Positions 49,318 to 60,879 of a DNA stretch of 64,000 bases are shown here, in pieces (position 1 is the stretch's first letter; the number at the start of each line of letters is the position of its first letter). Source of the DNA: Rubrivirga sp. SAORIC476 (GTDB lineage Bacteria; Bacteroidota; Rhodothermia; Rhodothermales; Rubricoccaceae); contig NZ_MVOI01000003.1 of the NCBI RefSeq assembly GCF_002283555.1, forward strand, positions 856,798-920,797, written 5' to 3'. The translations under genes and the position numbers were made by a program. Under the pieces are notes generated by a model, which made no database searches, had not been told where the DNA came from, and saw only the letters and a program-made list of their open reading frames with translations.

Positions 49318-52300
49318 TCAGAGCCGGATGCGGGCCCCGATGTCCATCGTGAACCCGTACAGCTCGCGGTAGCTCAGAGAGTTCTGGCTGAAGCTGTAGT
49401 CCGGGGCGGCCGTGTTCTGATTCGTGTAGGTCTGGTCCGGCCGGTTGTTCAGGTTGTTGAAGTTGGCGAACAGCTCCAGCCCCCGCGGCAGCTGCTGGCG
49501 CATCGAGAGGTCGAACCGCGAGTAGTCGCCGACGAACGTGTCGAACAGCGGGTTCTGGGGATCGACGTAGGCGGCCGTGTTGCTCTGGAAGAGGTACGAG
49601 ACGCGGGTCGAGAACCCCTTGAAGTCGTACCCCAGCGTGACGTTGGCGATGTGCGCCGCCTGGTCCGGCATGCGGCCGGTCCGCGAGGAGTCCCGGAACG
49701 TGACCACGTCGGTGCAGAGGCGCCCCTGGCACGTCCGCTCCACGTTGCGGATGACGTAGGCGTAGGTCGCCTCGGAGAACGAGCGGGTGTAGTTCAGGTT
49801 GAGGACGAGCCCCCGCAGCGCCCCCGGCAGGTACGAGAAGTTGGTCTGCCACTCGAGCTCGTACCCGTAGAAGGTGACCGGCTCGGGGTTGTTGGCGAAC
49901 GTCTGCAGCCGCGGGTTGGCGCTGCCGGTGTACCACTCCTCCGGGATGTTCGTGCCCTCCAGCAGGCCCGGCGGAAGTTGGTCCGGGAGGACGCTCGGGT
50001 AGCGGACGGCGAAGATCAGGTCGTCGACCTCCTTGTAGAAGCCGGACACGCCGACCAGCCCGAGCGTGCCGTCCACCACCTGCAGCGACGCGTCGTAGTT
50101 GACCGCCTGCGCCGGGCGGATGTCGGTGTTGGCCGCCGTGATCTGGAAGTTGAACACGTCGATCGAGGCGATCGGGGCGTACTGGCTGAAGTCCGGCCGC
50201 GTGATCGTCTCGGTGCGGGCCAGCCGGAGCGACGCCCAGTCCGTCGGGCGGATGTCGAGGTGGACCATCGGGAGCCAGAAGCCGTTCTCGCGCTCCTCGG
50301 TGATGCGCTCGAAGGCGCTCGGCGGGGCGCCCGGCGTCGCCCCCGTGACCTCGCGGAAGACCTGCCCGTTGTACCGGGCGTAGTCGCCCTCGTAGCGGAC
50401 GCCCGGGATGAGGGTCGCATACCGACCGATCTCGAACCGGCCCATGATGTACCCCGCCGCGTAGCGCTCGACGCCGTCGTAGTCGCGGCCGGCCGAGTCC
50501 AGCTGGTCGGGGAAGATCTCGTTCGCGTACTCCTCGGGCGTCCCGGCCGGGTTCGGCGAGCATCGCTCACTCTCGAGCCCGTTGAGCACCGTCATCAGCA
50601 TGTCGAAGTCCGGCACGAGGCCGAACCCGAAGTCGCCGTCGAGGAACGACTCGCGCTGGTAGTCGGAGAGCACGTCCGTGATCGGGAGCGACCCATCCGC
50701 GAACGACTCGGCGAGGCCAGGCACCGACTCTTCGAGGCACTGGAACAGGTCGGCGTCGGGGTACTGGAGGTTGCCGCGCGCGCGGCGGTTGTTGTCGAAC
50801 GTCCGGTCGAGCCAGCGCAGCTTGCCGCCTGTCTTGATGTGACCGCCGAGCCAGCTGGTCAGCCGGAACGGAGCCTGGACGTTGAGTTGGAGCGCCGTCT
50901 GGTTGTCGTCGAGGCGCGTGTCGTCCACGTAGACCTGCGACAGGGTGATCGTGGAGTCGACCCGGAGCAGGGGGCCGAACTCGAGGGCCGGGACCCCGAA
51001 CAGCCCCGACTGGCCCAGCGTGAACCCGGTCCCGTCGTCGGTGAAGGTGAAGCCGGTGCTGCCCGGGTTGTCCGCGCGGGAGCGCGTCAGCGAGCCGGTC
51101 ACGTCGTACCGGATGGCCCCGAAGTCCTGCTCGATCCCGAGCGCGCTCGTCAGCACAGACACCGTCCCCCCCACGTCCTGGACGGAGTAGTTCAGGTTGT
51201 TCTCCGTCGCGCCCTGCAAGCGGTAGAAGCCGTCACTGCGGAGCTCGTTGTAGAACGCGTTCGCGGTGACGCGCCCGAGCGGGACGGTGTAGTCGAGGAG
51301 CAGGCTGCCGCCCGACCGCCCCCGCGTCACGGTCTCCTCGCGCGTGTTGACGCTGTTGACGTAGGCGATGCTCTCGCCGGTCTCGGCGTCCGAGGACTGG
51401 CCGTAGCCGACGCTCACCTTGTCCGCACTCCGGTCGTAGGAGTCGGTGTTGAGGGTCGCGATCAGGCCCACGCGGTCCCCCCAGAAGCGGTTGCTGACCG
51501 TCCCGACGAACTTGTAGTTGCCGTACGCATCCTGGAGCCCGGTGTACCCGCCCTGGCCGAGGAGGTCCAGGTTGAGGCCCGAGGGCGCGTTGCGAAGGCG
51601 AAGGTCCACCGACCCGCCGACGGCGTCGCCGTCCATGTCGGGCGTGATCGCCTTGCGGACTTCAATGCCGCCGAGCACGTTCGACGAGACGAGCGAGAGG
51701 TCGACCGACCGGTCCCCCTCGCCCGTGCTCGGCAGGCGGACGCCGTTGACGGTGACGGTGTTGTACTTCGGCGACAGGCCACGGATGGCGACCCGGTTCG
51801 CCTCCCCACCCGAGCGCTGGATGGCGACGCCCGGCAGGCGGCCGATCGACTCGGCCGCGTTGTTGTCGGGGAGTTCCTGGATGCGGTCGCTGGAGACCAC
51901 GTTGCCGACGGTGGCGCTCCGGAACTGCTCGTTGATGGCCGAGAGTTGGCCCGCGACCTGCGCCGTCACCGTGACGCCCTCCAGGGTCTGGAAGCTGAGG
52001 GCCACCTCCACCTCGACCGTCCCCCCGTCAGGGACCACCACGGCCAGCGTATCGCTCACGTAGCCGACGTACGACACGACCAGCGACTGCGCGCCCGAGG
52101 GCGCGTTGGGAATCGTGAACCGCCCGTTCACGTCTGCCGAAGCCCCGATCGAGGTGCCAGCGATGCGCGCGCTGGCCCCGATGAGGGTCTCTCCCGTCGC
52201 CGCGTCCGTGACCGTACCGACGATGCGCCCGGCGAAGGGGGTGGCGGCGGAGGCCGGGGCCGCCAGTGCGACGACGAGCGCCGCGAGTGCGAAGGCGCGA

Positions 52301-52323
52301 ATCCTGGAAAGGCGCGGAGTCAT
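49318..52323 (-). CDS. TonB-dependent receptor (mannan block)
   Basis: 1001 residues. Signal peptide (cleavage near ASAATPF, ~27), CarbD domain (GTVTDAATGETLIGASARIAG, ~35-110), plug (INEQFRSATVGNVVSSDRI, NNAAESIGRLPGVAIQRSGG, ~130-170; DMDGDAVGGSVDLRLRN) and a large beta-barrel. The plug pattern is of the Xanthomonas/Caulobacter-type oligosaccharide receptors (TIGR01782-like) rather than classical SusC. It should import manno-oligosaccharides. It has its own promoter overlapped by a LacI-type operator and is followed by a beta-helix protein rather than SusD. Confidence 0.9.
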   Translation of the reverse strand: MTPRLSRIRAFALAALVVALAAPASAATPFAGRIVGTVTDAATGETLIGASARIAGTSIGASADVNGRFTIPNAPSGAQSLVVSYVGYVSDTLAVVVPDGGTVEVEVALSFQTLEGVTVTAQVAGQLSAINEQFRSATVGNVVSSDRIQELPDNNAAESIGRLPGVAIQRSGGEANRVAIRGLSPKYNTVTVNGVRLPSTGEGDRSVDLSLVSSNVLGGIEVRKAITPDMDGDAVGGSVDLRLRNAPSGLNLDLLGQGGYTGLQDAYGNYKFVGTVSNRFWGDRVGLIATLNTDSYDRSADKVSVGYGQSSDAETGESIAYVNSVNTREETVTRGRSGGSLLLDYTVPLGRVTANAFYNELRSDGFYRLQGATENNLNYSVQDVGGTVSVLTSALGIEQDFGAIRYDVTGSLTRSRADNPGSTGFTFTDDGTGFTLGQSGLFGVPALEFGPLLRVDSTITLSQVYVDDTRLDDNQTALQLNVQAPFRLTSWLGGHIKTGGKLRWLDRTFDNNRRARGNLQYPDADLFQCLEESVPGLAESFADGSLPITDVLSDYQRESFLDGDFGFGLVPDFDMLMTVLNGLESERCSPNPAGTPEEYANEIFPDQLDSAGRDYDGVERYAAGYIMGRFEIGRYATLIPGVRYEGDYARYNGQVFREVTGATPGAPPSAFERITEERENGFWLPMVHLDIRPTDWASLRLARTETITRPDFSQYAPIASIDVFNFQITAANTDIRPAQAVNYDASLQVVDGTLGLVGVSGFYKEVDDLIFAVRYPSVLPDQLPPGLLEGTNIPEEWYTGSANPRLQTFANNPEPVTFYGYELEWQTNFSYLPGALRGLVLNLNYTRSFSEATYAYVIRNVERTCQGRLCTDVVTFRDSSRTGRMPDQAAHIANVTLGYDFKGFSTRVSYLFQSNTAAYVDPQNPLFDTFVGDYSRFDLSMRQQLPRGLELFANFNNLNNRPDQTYTNQNTAAPDYSFSQNSLSYRELYGFTMDIGARIRL

Positions 52324-52389
52324 GTGAGGCGGAGAGCGGAACAGGAGGGGCAGGGGGAGGCCGAGAGGGCGCGCCCGAGCTTCACGGGC

Positions 52390-52417
52390 AGTATATCAAT
52401 CAATTTGATTATCGCAA
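52390..52417 (-). promoter_or_regulatory. promoter of the mannan TonB receptor
   Basis: Minus strand: -35 TTGCGA (52412-52417), 16-bp spacer, -10 TATACT (52390-52395), in an AT-rich island unusual for this genome. The predicted leader is about 60 nt. Confidence 0.55.
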
Positions 52418-52426
52418 GCGCTTCCG
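52413..52426. promoter_or_regulatory. LacI-type operator overlapping the receptor -35 box
   Basis: CGCAAGCGCTTCCG matches TGGAAGCGCTTCCA at 11 of 14 positions with the AAGCGCTTCC core intact. A weaker copy (GCGCAGCGCTTCCA) lies at 52509-52522, centred 96 bp further upstream. Confidence 0.62.
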
Positions 52427-52573
52427 GGTTCAGGAGGGCAAAAAAACCGGTCCATGCAGCCATCGGGCGTCCATCCGGGGCTGCATGAGGGCGAGTTCGC
52501 CGCGGCCCGCGCAGCGCTTCCAGGCCGCGAGGGACCGGGTTGCCTTGCCTCACGGACTTCCAGGCGGTATCCC

Positions 52574-53584
52574 TCAATGAGTGCGGAGGTCCTGGCGGAC
52601 GGTACGCAGCAGAGCCACCGTCGCGCGCGTGCCGTCCGCCTCGGACAGGTGCTCGCCTTCGTACTCGGCCGAGGCGAGGCCATCGAACCCGGCATCCAGC
52701 ACGATCTGCATCGCCTGGTGGAAGTCGACGCGCGTTTCCCGTCCGTCCGCACGGAAGTCGTAAGACTTCGCGCTCACGGCCCGCGTGTACGGAGCGAGAT
52801 CCAGCATGCCCTGCACCGAGTCGTAGCGCCGCTGGGGATCGTGATTCCAGCCCCCCATAAAGAAGTTGTCGAAGTCGGCCAGGACGCCGACGCGCGGGTG
52901 GGCCGTCGCCTCCATCAGCATAGCGAGCCACGCCCCGTTGCTGGACGGGTGGCCGTGGTTCTCGACGAGCACGTCCAGGCCCGCCTCGGCGCCGAGGTCG
53001 CCCAGGACGGCGAGGCTCTCGGCGCACTGGCGGAGCTGCGCGAGGTAGGTGCCGTCGCCGTACGCGTTGACTCGGATCGCCGTGCACCCGAGGGTCACGG
53101 CGCAGTCCAGCCACAGCCGGTGGCGCGCGATGGCCGCCGCGCGCTCGGCGGCGTCCGACGCCCCGATGCTCCCGGCCTCGTCGATCATCAGGATCCCGAA
53201 CCCCACCCTCTCGGCGCGCGCGCGCCGCCCGAACTCGGCGAGCCACGGTCCGTCTGCGCCGTGGCCGTAGAACAACACGTTGACCAGGTCCACGGTGTCG
53301 AGGTCCAGCTCGCGAGCCCGCACGACGATGTCCCGGGGGTCCATGTCGCCCTGGAGGACCGCGTCGGGGTCGGTCGCCAGCAGGTGGAGGTACCGGTCGT
53401 AGTCGGCCCGGGAGTCGCCGAAGATGGATCGGTGGTAGGACCACTGGGACAACGAGAGCCCGAACCGTTCGGCGCTCCCCGCACGCGGCGCCACCGGCGG
53501 ACGGGCAGGGCGGAACGGGAGCACGCTGGCCACGCTGGCTGGCAACGCTGCGGCGGTCGCGAGAAAGCCTCGACGGTCCATCAT
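52574..53584 (-). CDS. Tat-exported sugar phosphate isomerase/epimerase-like TIM-barrel protein
   Basis: 336 residues. A twin-arginine signal (MMDRRGFLATAAALPASVASV) at the start. The rest is an AP-endonuclease-2-type TIM barrel as in xylose isomerase-like sugar epimerases: LSLSQWSYHRSIFG near 45, IRVNAYGDGTY near 195, VLVENHGHPSSNG near 230, VGVLADFDNFFMGGWN near 253 and ASAEYEGEH near 310, which provide the Glu/Asp/His metal ligands. A cytoplasmic sugar isomerase with a Tat signal is typical of Bacteroidota 'TIM barrel' proteins of unknown substrate. It is the last gene of the symporter-GH1-GH130-epimerase operon. Confidence 0.8.
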   Translation of the reverse strand: MMDRRGFLATAAALPASVASVLPFRPARPPVAPRAGSAERFGLSLSQWSYHRSIFGDSRADYDRYLHLLATDPDAVLQGDMDPRDIVVRARELDLDTVDLVNVLFYGHGADGPWLAEFGRRARAERVGFGILMIDEAGSIGASDAAERAAAIARHRLWLDCAVTLGCTAIRVNAYGDGTYLAQLRQCAESLAVLGDLGAEAGLDVLVENHGHPSSNGAWLAMLMEATAHPRVGVLADFDNFFMGGWNHDPQRRYDSVQGMLDLAPYTRAVSAKSYDFRADGRETRVDFHQAMQIVLDAGFDGLASAEYEGEHLSEADGTRATVALLRTVRQDLRTH

Positions 53585-53605
53585 GTCAGGGAGAGGTGGA
53601 CGCGC

Positions 53606-54919
53606 TCAGCGCCCGATTGTAGCCATCTGGGCGGCGTGCCAGGCCAGGACGGCCTGCGTGCTGGCGTCGGCGTCGTAGATCGAGTACCAGCCCTGATCCT
53701 CGTGGGGCGGGTCGCCGATGAGCGGGTCGCCGACCCGCCATGCCTCGCCGGGCCGCGGCGGTCGCGCCTCGCCCGCCCACGACCAGACGTTGGTGCCCAT
53801 GATCGGCCGCCCCGCCTCGGCGAGGTAGTGGACGGCCTGGAAGAGCTGTCGGTAGTAGCGGTCCCGGTACACCGTCGTCGCGGTCGGGTCGTAGGTGCCG
53901 CCGTCGCGCGAGGCACCGAACTCCTCCAGCACGAGCGGCTTGCCCAGCGACTCGGCGATGGCAACGTGGTCCCCGAGGTATGCGATGGCGTTGGCGACGG
54001 CCGGGTAGAACGTCTCCTCCGGGTCGTCGGCGGCGGGCTGGAACCACTGCCAGTTCTCGATCCAGATGTGGATGGTGAGGTAGTCCAGGTTGGGCGACCG
54101 GCTGACGCGCTCCCACTGGGTCTGCGGCGCCGTGTAGCCGTTCTGGAGCTTGCCCTCGCCGCCGAGCGAGACGAGGTGGTTCGGGTCGAGCGCCTGGATC
54201 AGCCCCGCCGTCCGGTCGGCCCAGAGGACGTAGGCATCGGCGTTCTGGAAGCCGCGCGGCTCGTTGCCGAGTTGCCACGCCATGATCGCCGGGTCCTCAC
54301 GGTAGGCCTGGCCGGTGACGGTGTTGGTGCGCAGGACGAGGTGACGGATCAGGTCGTCCGCCATCCGCATCGCGTCCTCGTTCGCGTAGAACTGGGCGGC
54401 GTACATCTGGAAGGCGTCCCAGGTGTGCTCGCCCGCGTTCGGGTACGGGATCGGCGTGCCGGTCGCCCAGCTGACGTACTGGGCCATGCCGCCCGACCAC
54501 TGGAAGAAGTTGTTCAGCACGAGCACGGCCGTCATGTCACGCGCGGCCATCTCGGCGAGCAGCACGTCGAGCCCTTCCAGCAGGGCCTCATCGTAGACGC
54601 CCGGCGCGGTTTGCAGGGCGGGCTGGACGCGCCACGGCTGGTCAGCCGGGCCCTCGCTGGCGGCGAGCACGCGGAGGTTGGTGATGCCGAGCGCCTGGAG
54701 CCGGTCCAGCTCACGGCCGAGGCGGGCGCGGTCGCCCCCCGCCCCGGCCGAGCCCAGGTTCATGCCGAACCACAGGTTGGTCCCGGCGAAGGCGTAAGGC
54801 TGGTCGCCGCGGACGAACCGGCCGTCCTCGACGCGCACGAACGCGTCGTCCGCAGGCTGGGCGTGGACGGAGACGGCCGCCAGCACGACGGCGAGGAGTG
54901 CGATGGAGCGCATGGACAT
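53606..54919 (-). CDS. GH5 (subfamily 7-like) endo-beta-1,4-mannanase
   Basis: 437 residues with a signal peptide (MSMRSIALLAVVLAAVSVHAQ). Typical mannanase opening (FVRGDQPYAFAGTNLWFGMNL, ~35-55), acid/base Glu in MAWQLGNEPRGF (~218), conserved LTIHIWIENWQWF near 280 and nucleophile Glu in PLVLEEFGASRDGG (~333). It cleaves internal mannosidic bonds; the lack of a lipobox or T9SS tail suggests a periplasmic location. ATG 54919 shares one base with the stop of the epimerase gene (TGATG), so translation is coupled. Confidence 0.92.
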   Translation of the reverse strand: MSMRSIALLAVVLAAVSVHAQPADDAFVRVEDGRFVRGDQPYAFAGTNLWFGMNLGSAGAGGDRARLGRELDRLQALGITNLRVLAASEGPADQPWRVQPALQTAPGVYDEALLEGLDVLLAEMAARDMTAVLVLNNFFQWSGGMAQYVSWATGTPIPYPNAGEHTWDAFQMYAAQFYANEDAMRMADDLIRHLVLRTNTVTGQAYREDPAIMAWQLGNEPRGFQNADAYVLWADRTAGLIQALDPNHLVSLGGEGKLQNGYTAPQTQWERVSRSPNLDYLTIHIWIENWQWFQPAADDPEETFYPAVANAIAYLGDHVAIAESLGKPLVLEEFGASRDGGTYDPTATTVYRDRYYRQLFQAVHYLAEAGRPIMGTNVWSWAGEARPPRPGEAWRVGDPLIGDPPHEDQGWYSIYDADASTQAVLAWHAAQMATIGR

Positions 54920-56124
54920 CAGGCCGTGACGGAGGCGTCGGCGCGCTCCAGGATTTCGAGACAGGCGCGGGCGTTGTGGTAGGGGCACTTCCAGGGCCCC
55001 ACCTTGTCCTCCTCGCGGTACGGCGTCCCGTCGCGGGCGACGCGGAAGAACCACTCCCCGCCCTCCCGGTCCACGACGGTCGACTGGATGAAGCGCCACG
55101 TCTGCGTCGCGGCCTCGGCGAAGGCCGCGTCGCCGGTGCGCTCGAAGGCGTTCAGGAAGCCGACCACGGCCTCGGCCTGCGGCCACCAGTGCTTGTCGGT
55201 GTCGAGGTGGCCGCCGTCGCGCTCGTTGAACACGCCCCCGTCGGCGTCGAGGGCGTCGAGCGTGAGGCGCGCGATCCGCAGAGAGGCCTCGCGGACGCGG
55301 TCGGTGAGCGACGGATCTCCCAGCACGGCGGCCGCCTCGTCGAGCAGCCAGCTCGCCTCGATGTCGTGGCCGTAGGAGACGACCGTCGACACCGGCGCCC
55401 AGTCCATCCCGAAGAAGCACCCGAGGTGGCCCGTCTCGGCGTCGATCACGCGGTCGAGGAACAGCTCGATGAGCGCACGGAGCCGCGCGGCCAGCCCGGC
55501 GTCGGGCCAGACGCGGTACAACGTCGTGTAGGCCTCCAGCACGTGGAGGTGCGTGTTCATCGACTTCGGCGCGTCGGCGTCCTTCTCGCTCAGGCGGACG
55601 TCGGCGAGGGGGGTCCAGTCGCGCGCGAAGGCCTCGATGTAGCCGCCGTGCACCGAGTCGACGGCGTGCTCCTCGATTCGCCGGTACAGGCTCTCCGCCC
55701 AGGCCAGCGCCTCCGCGGCGTCGTCGCCTTGCTGGCGGACGTGCTCGGCGAGGGCGTAGACGGTGAACGCCTGCGCGTAGACCTGCTTCTTCGGGTCCAC
55801 CGGCGTGCCGTCCGGCGCGACGCTCCAGTACACCCCGCCGTGGACGGGGTCTCGGAAGGCGTCGCGGAGCGCCTCGTAGGCCCGATCGGCCTCGTCGCAC
55901 CACCGGTCCGTATCCAGCACCCGGCACGCGGACGCGAAGGTCCACAGGATGCGTGCGTTGAGGACGCTCCCCTTGGGCGCGCCCCGGACCAACCGGTCGT
56001 ACCCGTCAATGCGCCCGACGAACCCGCCGTGCTCGACGTCGACCGCGCGGTTGGCCCAGTACGGGAGGATGTGATCGGTCAACTCGGTGCGAGCGCCGTC
56101 GGCGAGGGCGTCCAGAGTGTCCAT
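54919..56124 (-). CDS. AGE-family cellobiose/mannobiose 2-epimerase
   Basis: 401 residues, cytosolic, an (alpha/alpha)6 barrel of the N-acylglucosamine 2-epimerase superfamily. Catalytic-site segments: NTHLHVLEAYTTLY near 193, VSYGHDIEASWLLDE near 250, KHWWPQAEAVVGF near 315 and KCPYHNARACLE near 378, giving the conserved His/Trp/Arg set. It converts beta-1,4-mannobiose to mannosyl-glucose by epimerising the reducing-end sugar. It is encoded directly after, and overlapping (TGATG), the GH130 phosphorylase that consumes that product, which strongly supports the mannobiose assignment over lactose/cellobiose conversion alone. Confidence 0.92.
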   Translation of the reverse strand: MDTLDALADGARTELTDHILPYWANRAVDVEHGGFVGRIDGYDRLVRGAPKGSVLNARILWTFASACRVLDTDRWCDEADRAYEALRDAFRDPVHGGVYWSVAPDGTPVDPKKQVYAQAFTVYALAEHVRQQGDDAAEALAWAESLYRRIEEHAVDSVHGGYIEAFARDWTPLADVRLSEKDADAPKSMNTHLHVLEAYTTLYRVWPDAGLAARLRALIELFLDRVIDAETGHLGCFFGMDWAPVSTVVSYGHDIEASWLLDEAAAVLGDPSLTDRVREASLRIARLTLDALDADGGVFNERDGGHLDTDKHWWPQAEAVVGFLNAFERTGDAAFAEAATQTWRFIQSTVVDREGGEWFFRVARDGTPYREEDKVGPWKCPYHNARACLEILERADASVTA

Positions 56125-57362
56125 CAGGAGTGGGCAGCGAAGGCACGGTTCTTCTCGATCAGCGCGAGTCGCTGCTCGACGACCGCCGCCGAGCGGAGCC
56201 CGTCCGGGGGCGTGTGGAGCACGTAGTCCACCAGCCGGTCGACGGTGCTGGTCGCGACATGGAGGCGCGTGTCGGACGAGGCGTAGTAGATGAACACCGT
56301 CCCGTCGTCGTCGGCGATCCAGCCGTTCGCGAACGTGACGTTCGACACGTCGCCGACGCGCTCGGCGCCCTGCGGCTCGATGAAGTGGCCGCCCGGCGCG
56401 TGCGTCACCCGCCACGGCTCGTCGAGCGCGGTCATGAACAGGTAGGTCACGTAGCGCAGCCCGGCCGCGGTGTTGCGGACGCCGTGCGCGAGATGGAGCC
56501 AGCCCTCGGCCGTCTTGATCGGCGGCGGTCCCTGGCCGTTCTTGACCTCCTTGATGGTGTGGTACACGCGAGGGTCCACGACCTGCTCGGCCTCGACCCG
56601 CGCGCCGTCCATCGTGGGCGAGGTGCCCCAGCCGATGCCGCCGCCGCTGCCTGCCGAGATGAAGCCATCCTGCGGGCGCGTGTACAGGCCGTAGGCGGGC
56701 TTCCCGTCGGGGCCGTCCACGAACTCGGGGTGGAGGACCACGTTGCGCTGCTGAGGGCTCGGCGTGACGAGATCCGGGAGGCGCTCCCAGCTCACGAGGT
56801 CCTTCGTCCGCGCGATGCCGCACTGGGCGACGGCCGCCGTGAGGTCGCCCGTGGCGTGCGCCTCGGCGTCGGCGCGCTCGGTGCAGAAGAGGCCGTAGAT
56901 CCAGCCGTCCTGGTGCGCGGTGAGGCGCATGTCGTAGACGTTCGTGTCCGGGTCCTCGGTCTCGGGCATCACCAGCGGCTCGTCCCAGAACCGGAACCGG
57001 TCCACGCCCGTCGGGCTCTCGGCGATGCCGAAGAACGACTTCCGGTCGGCCCCCTCGACGCGGGCGACCACGAGGGTGCGCCCGTCGAGCCGGATCGCCC
57101 CGGCGTTGAAGGCCGCGTTCACCCCCATCCGCTCCATCATGAACGGGTTGGTGGCCGGGTCGAGGTCGTAGCGCCACTCGATGGGCGCGTGCGCGCCCGT
57201 GAGGACCGGGTGGCGGTACCGGGTGTAGATCCCGTTCCCGAGCGTCTCCGGCTCGTTCTTGCGATCGATGAGCGCCTCGTGGGCGCGGCGGAGCGCCGCG
57301 AGGCGGGCGTGGGTAGAGAGGTACGCGGCGGGAACGCCGTCGCCGGAAGTGGCCAGGGCCAT
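56124..57362 (-). CDS. GH130 4-O-beta-D-mannosyl-D-glucose phosphorylase
   Basis: 412 residues, cytosolic, five-bladed propeller family GH130 (subfamily 1-like). Features: [20 protein letters not shown] near 61-80, VNAAFNAGA near 81, the probable catalytic Asp144 in [11 protein letters not shown], and [14 protein letters not shown] plus [17 protein letters not shown] (phosphate and +1-site segments). It phosphorolyses mannosyl-glucose to mannose 1-phosphate and glucose. The neighbouring 2-epimerase makes its substrate. The gap to the GH1 gene upstream is only 7 bp. Confidence 0.93.
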   Translation of the reverse strand: MALATSGDGVPAAYLSTHARLAALRRAHEALIDRKNEPETLGNGIYTRYRHPVLTGAHAPIEWRYDLDPATNPFMMERMGVNAAFNAGAIRLDGRTLVVARVEGADRKSFFGIAESPTGVDRFRFWDEPLVMPETEDPDTNVYDMRLTAHQDGWIYGLFCTERADAEAHATGDLTAAVAQCGIARTKDLVSWERLPDLVTPSPQQRNVVLHPEFVDGPDGKPAYGLYTRPQDGFISAGSGGGIGWGTSPTMDGARVEAEQVVDPRVYHTIKEVKNGQGPPPIKTAEGWLHLAHGVRNTAAGLRYVTYLFMTALDEPWRVTHAPGGHFIEPQGAERVGDVSNVTFANGWIADDDGTVFIYYASSDTRLHVATSTVDRLVDYVLHTPPDGLRSAAVVEQRLALIEKNRAFAAHS

Positions 57363-57369
57363 CAGGAGA

Positions 57370-60752
<3,383 letters not shown>

Positions 60753-60764
60753 CGGCAGGGCGGG

Positions 60765-60778
60765 GAGAAGCGCTTCCG
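60765..60778. promoter_or_regulatory. LacI-type operator at the symporter start site
   Basis: GAGAAGCGCTTCCG, 11 of 14 matches to TGGAAGCGCTTCCA, placed over the predicted transcription start and 13 bp before the symporter ATG. Confidence 0.65.
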
Positions 60779-60779
60779 C

Positions 60780-60811
60780 CGAAGCTAGCCCGTCGGAATC
60801 AATAAATCAAA
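60780..60811 (-). promoter_or_regulatory. Bacteroidota-type promoter of the symporter operon
   Basis: Minus strand: -33 TTTG (60808-60811), 20-bp spacer, -7 TAGCTTCG (60780-60787; one mismatch to TAnnTTTG). The region also holds TTGACT (60816-60821) on the plus strand, a possible -35 for the divergent ROK gene, though I see no good -10 for it. Confidence 0.6.
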
Positions 60812-60879
60812 GTTTTTGACTATTGAGTCGTCTCGTCTCGATTGGTGGGCCGTCGTACGTTCGCGGAGCCCTGCTGCTC

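Noticed and set aside
41488-49372. Long plus-strand open frames (about 1340 and 1390 codons) opposite GH5, GH26 and beta-helix genes
   Set aside because: Same artefact: low-complexity antisense translation, no domain, no start context, fully overlapped by confident genes.
49247-50563. N-terminal extension of the beta-helix protein into the receptor gene
   Set aside because: It is an out-of-phase reading of the receptor; ATG 49246 begins a textbook signal peptide.
46625-52323. A SusC/SusD pair
   Set aside because: The partner protein has no SusD features (no lipobox, no TPR/RagB fold) and ends in a T9SS domain; the receptor plug is of the Xanthomonas/Caulobacter type.
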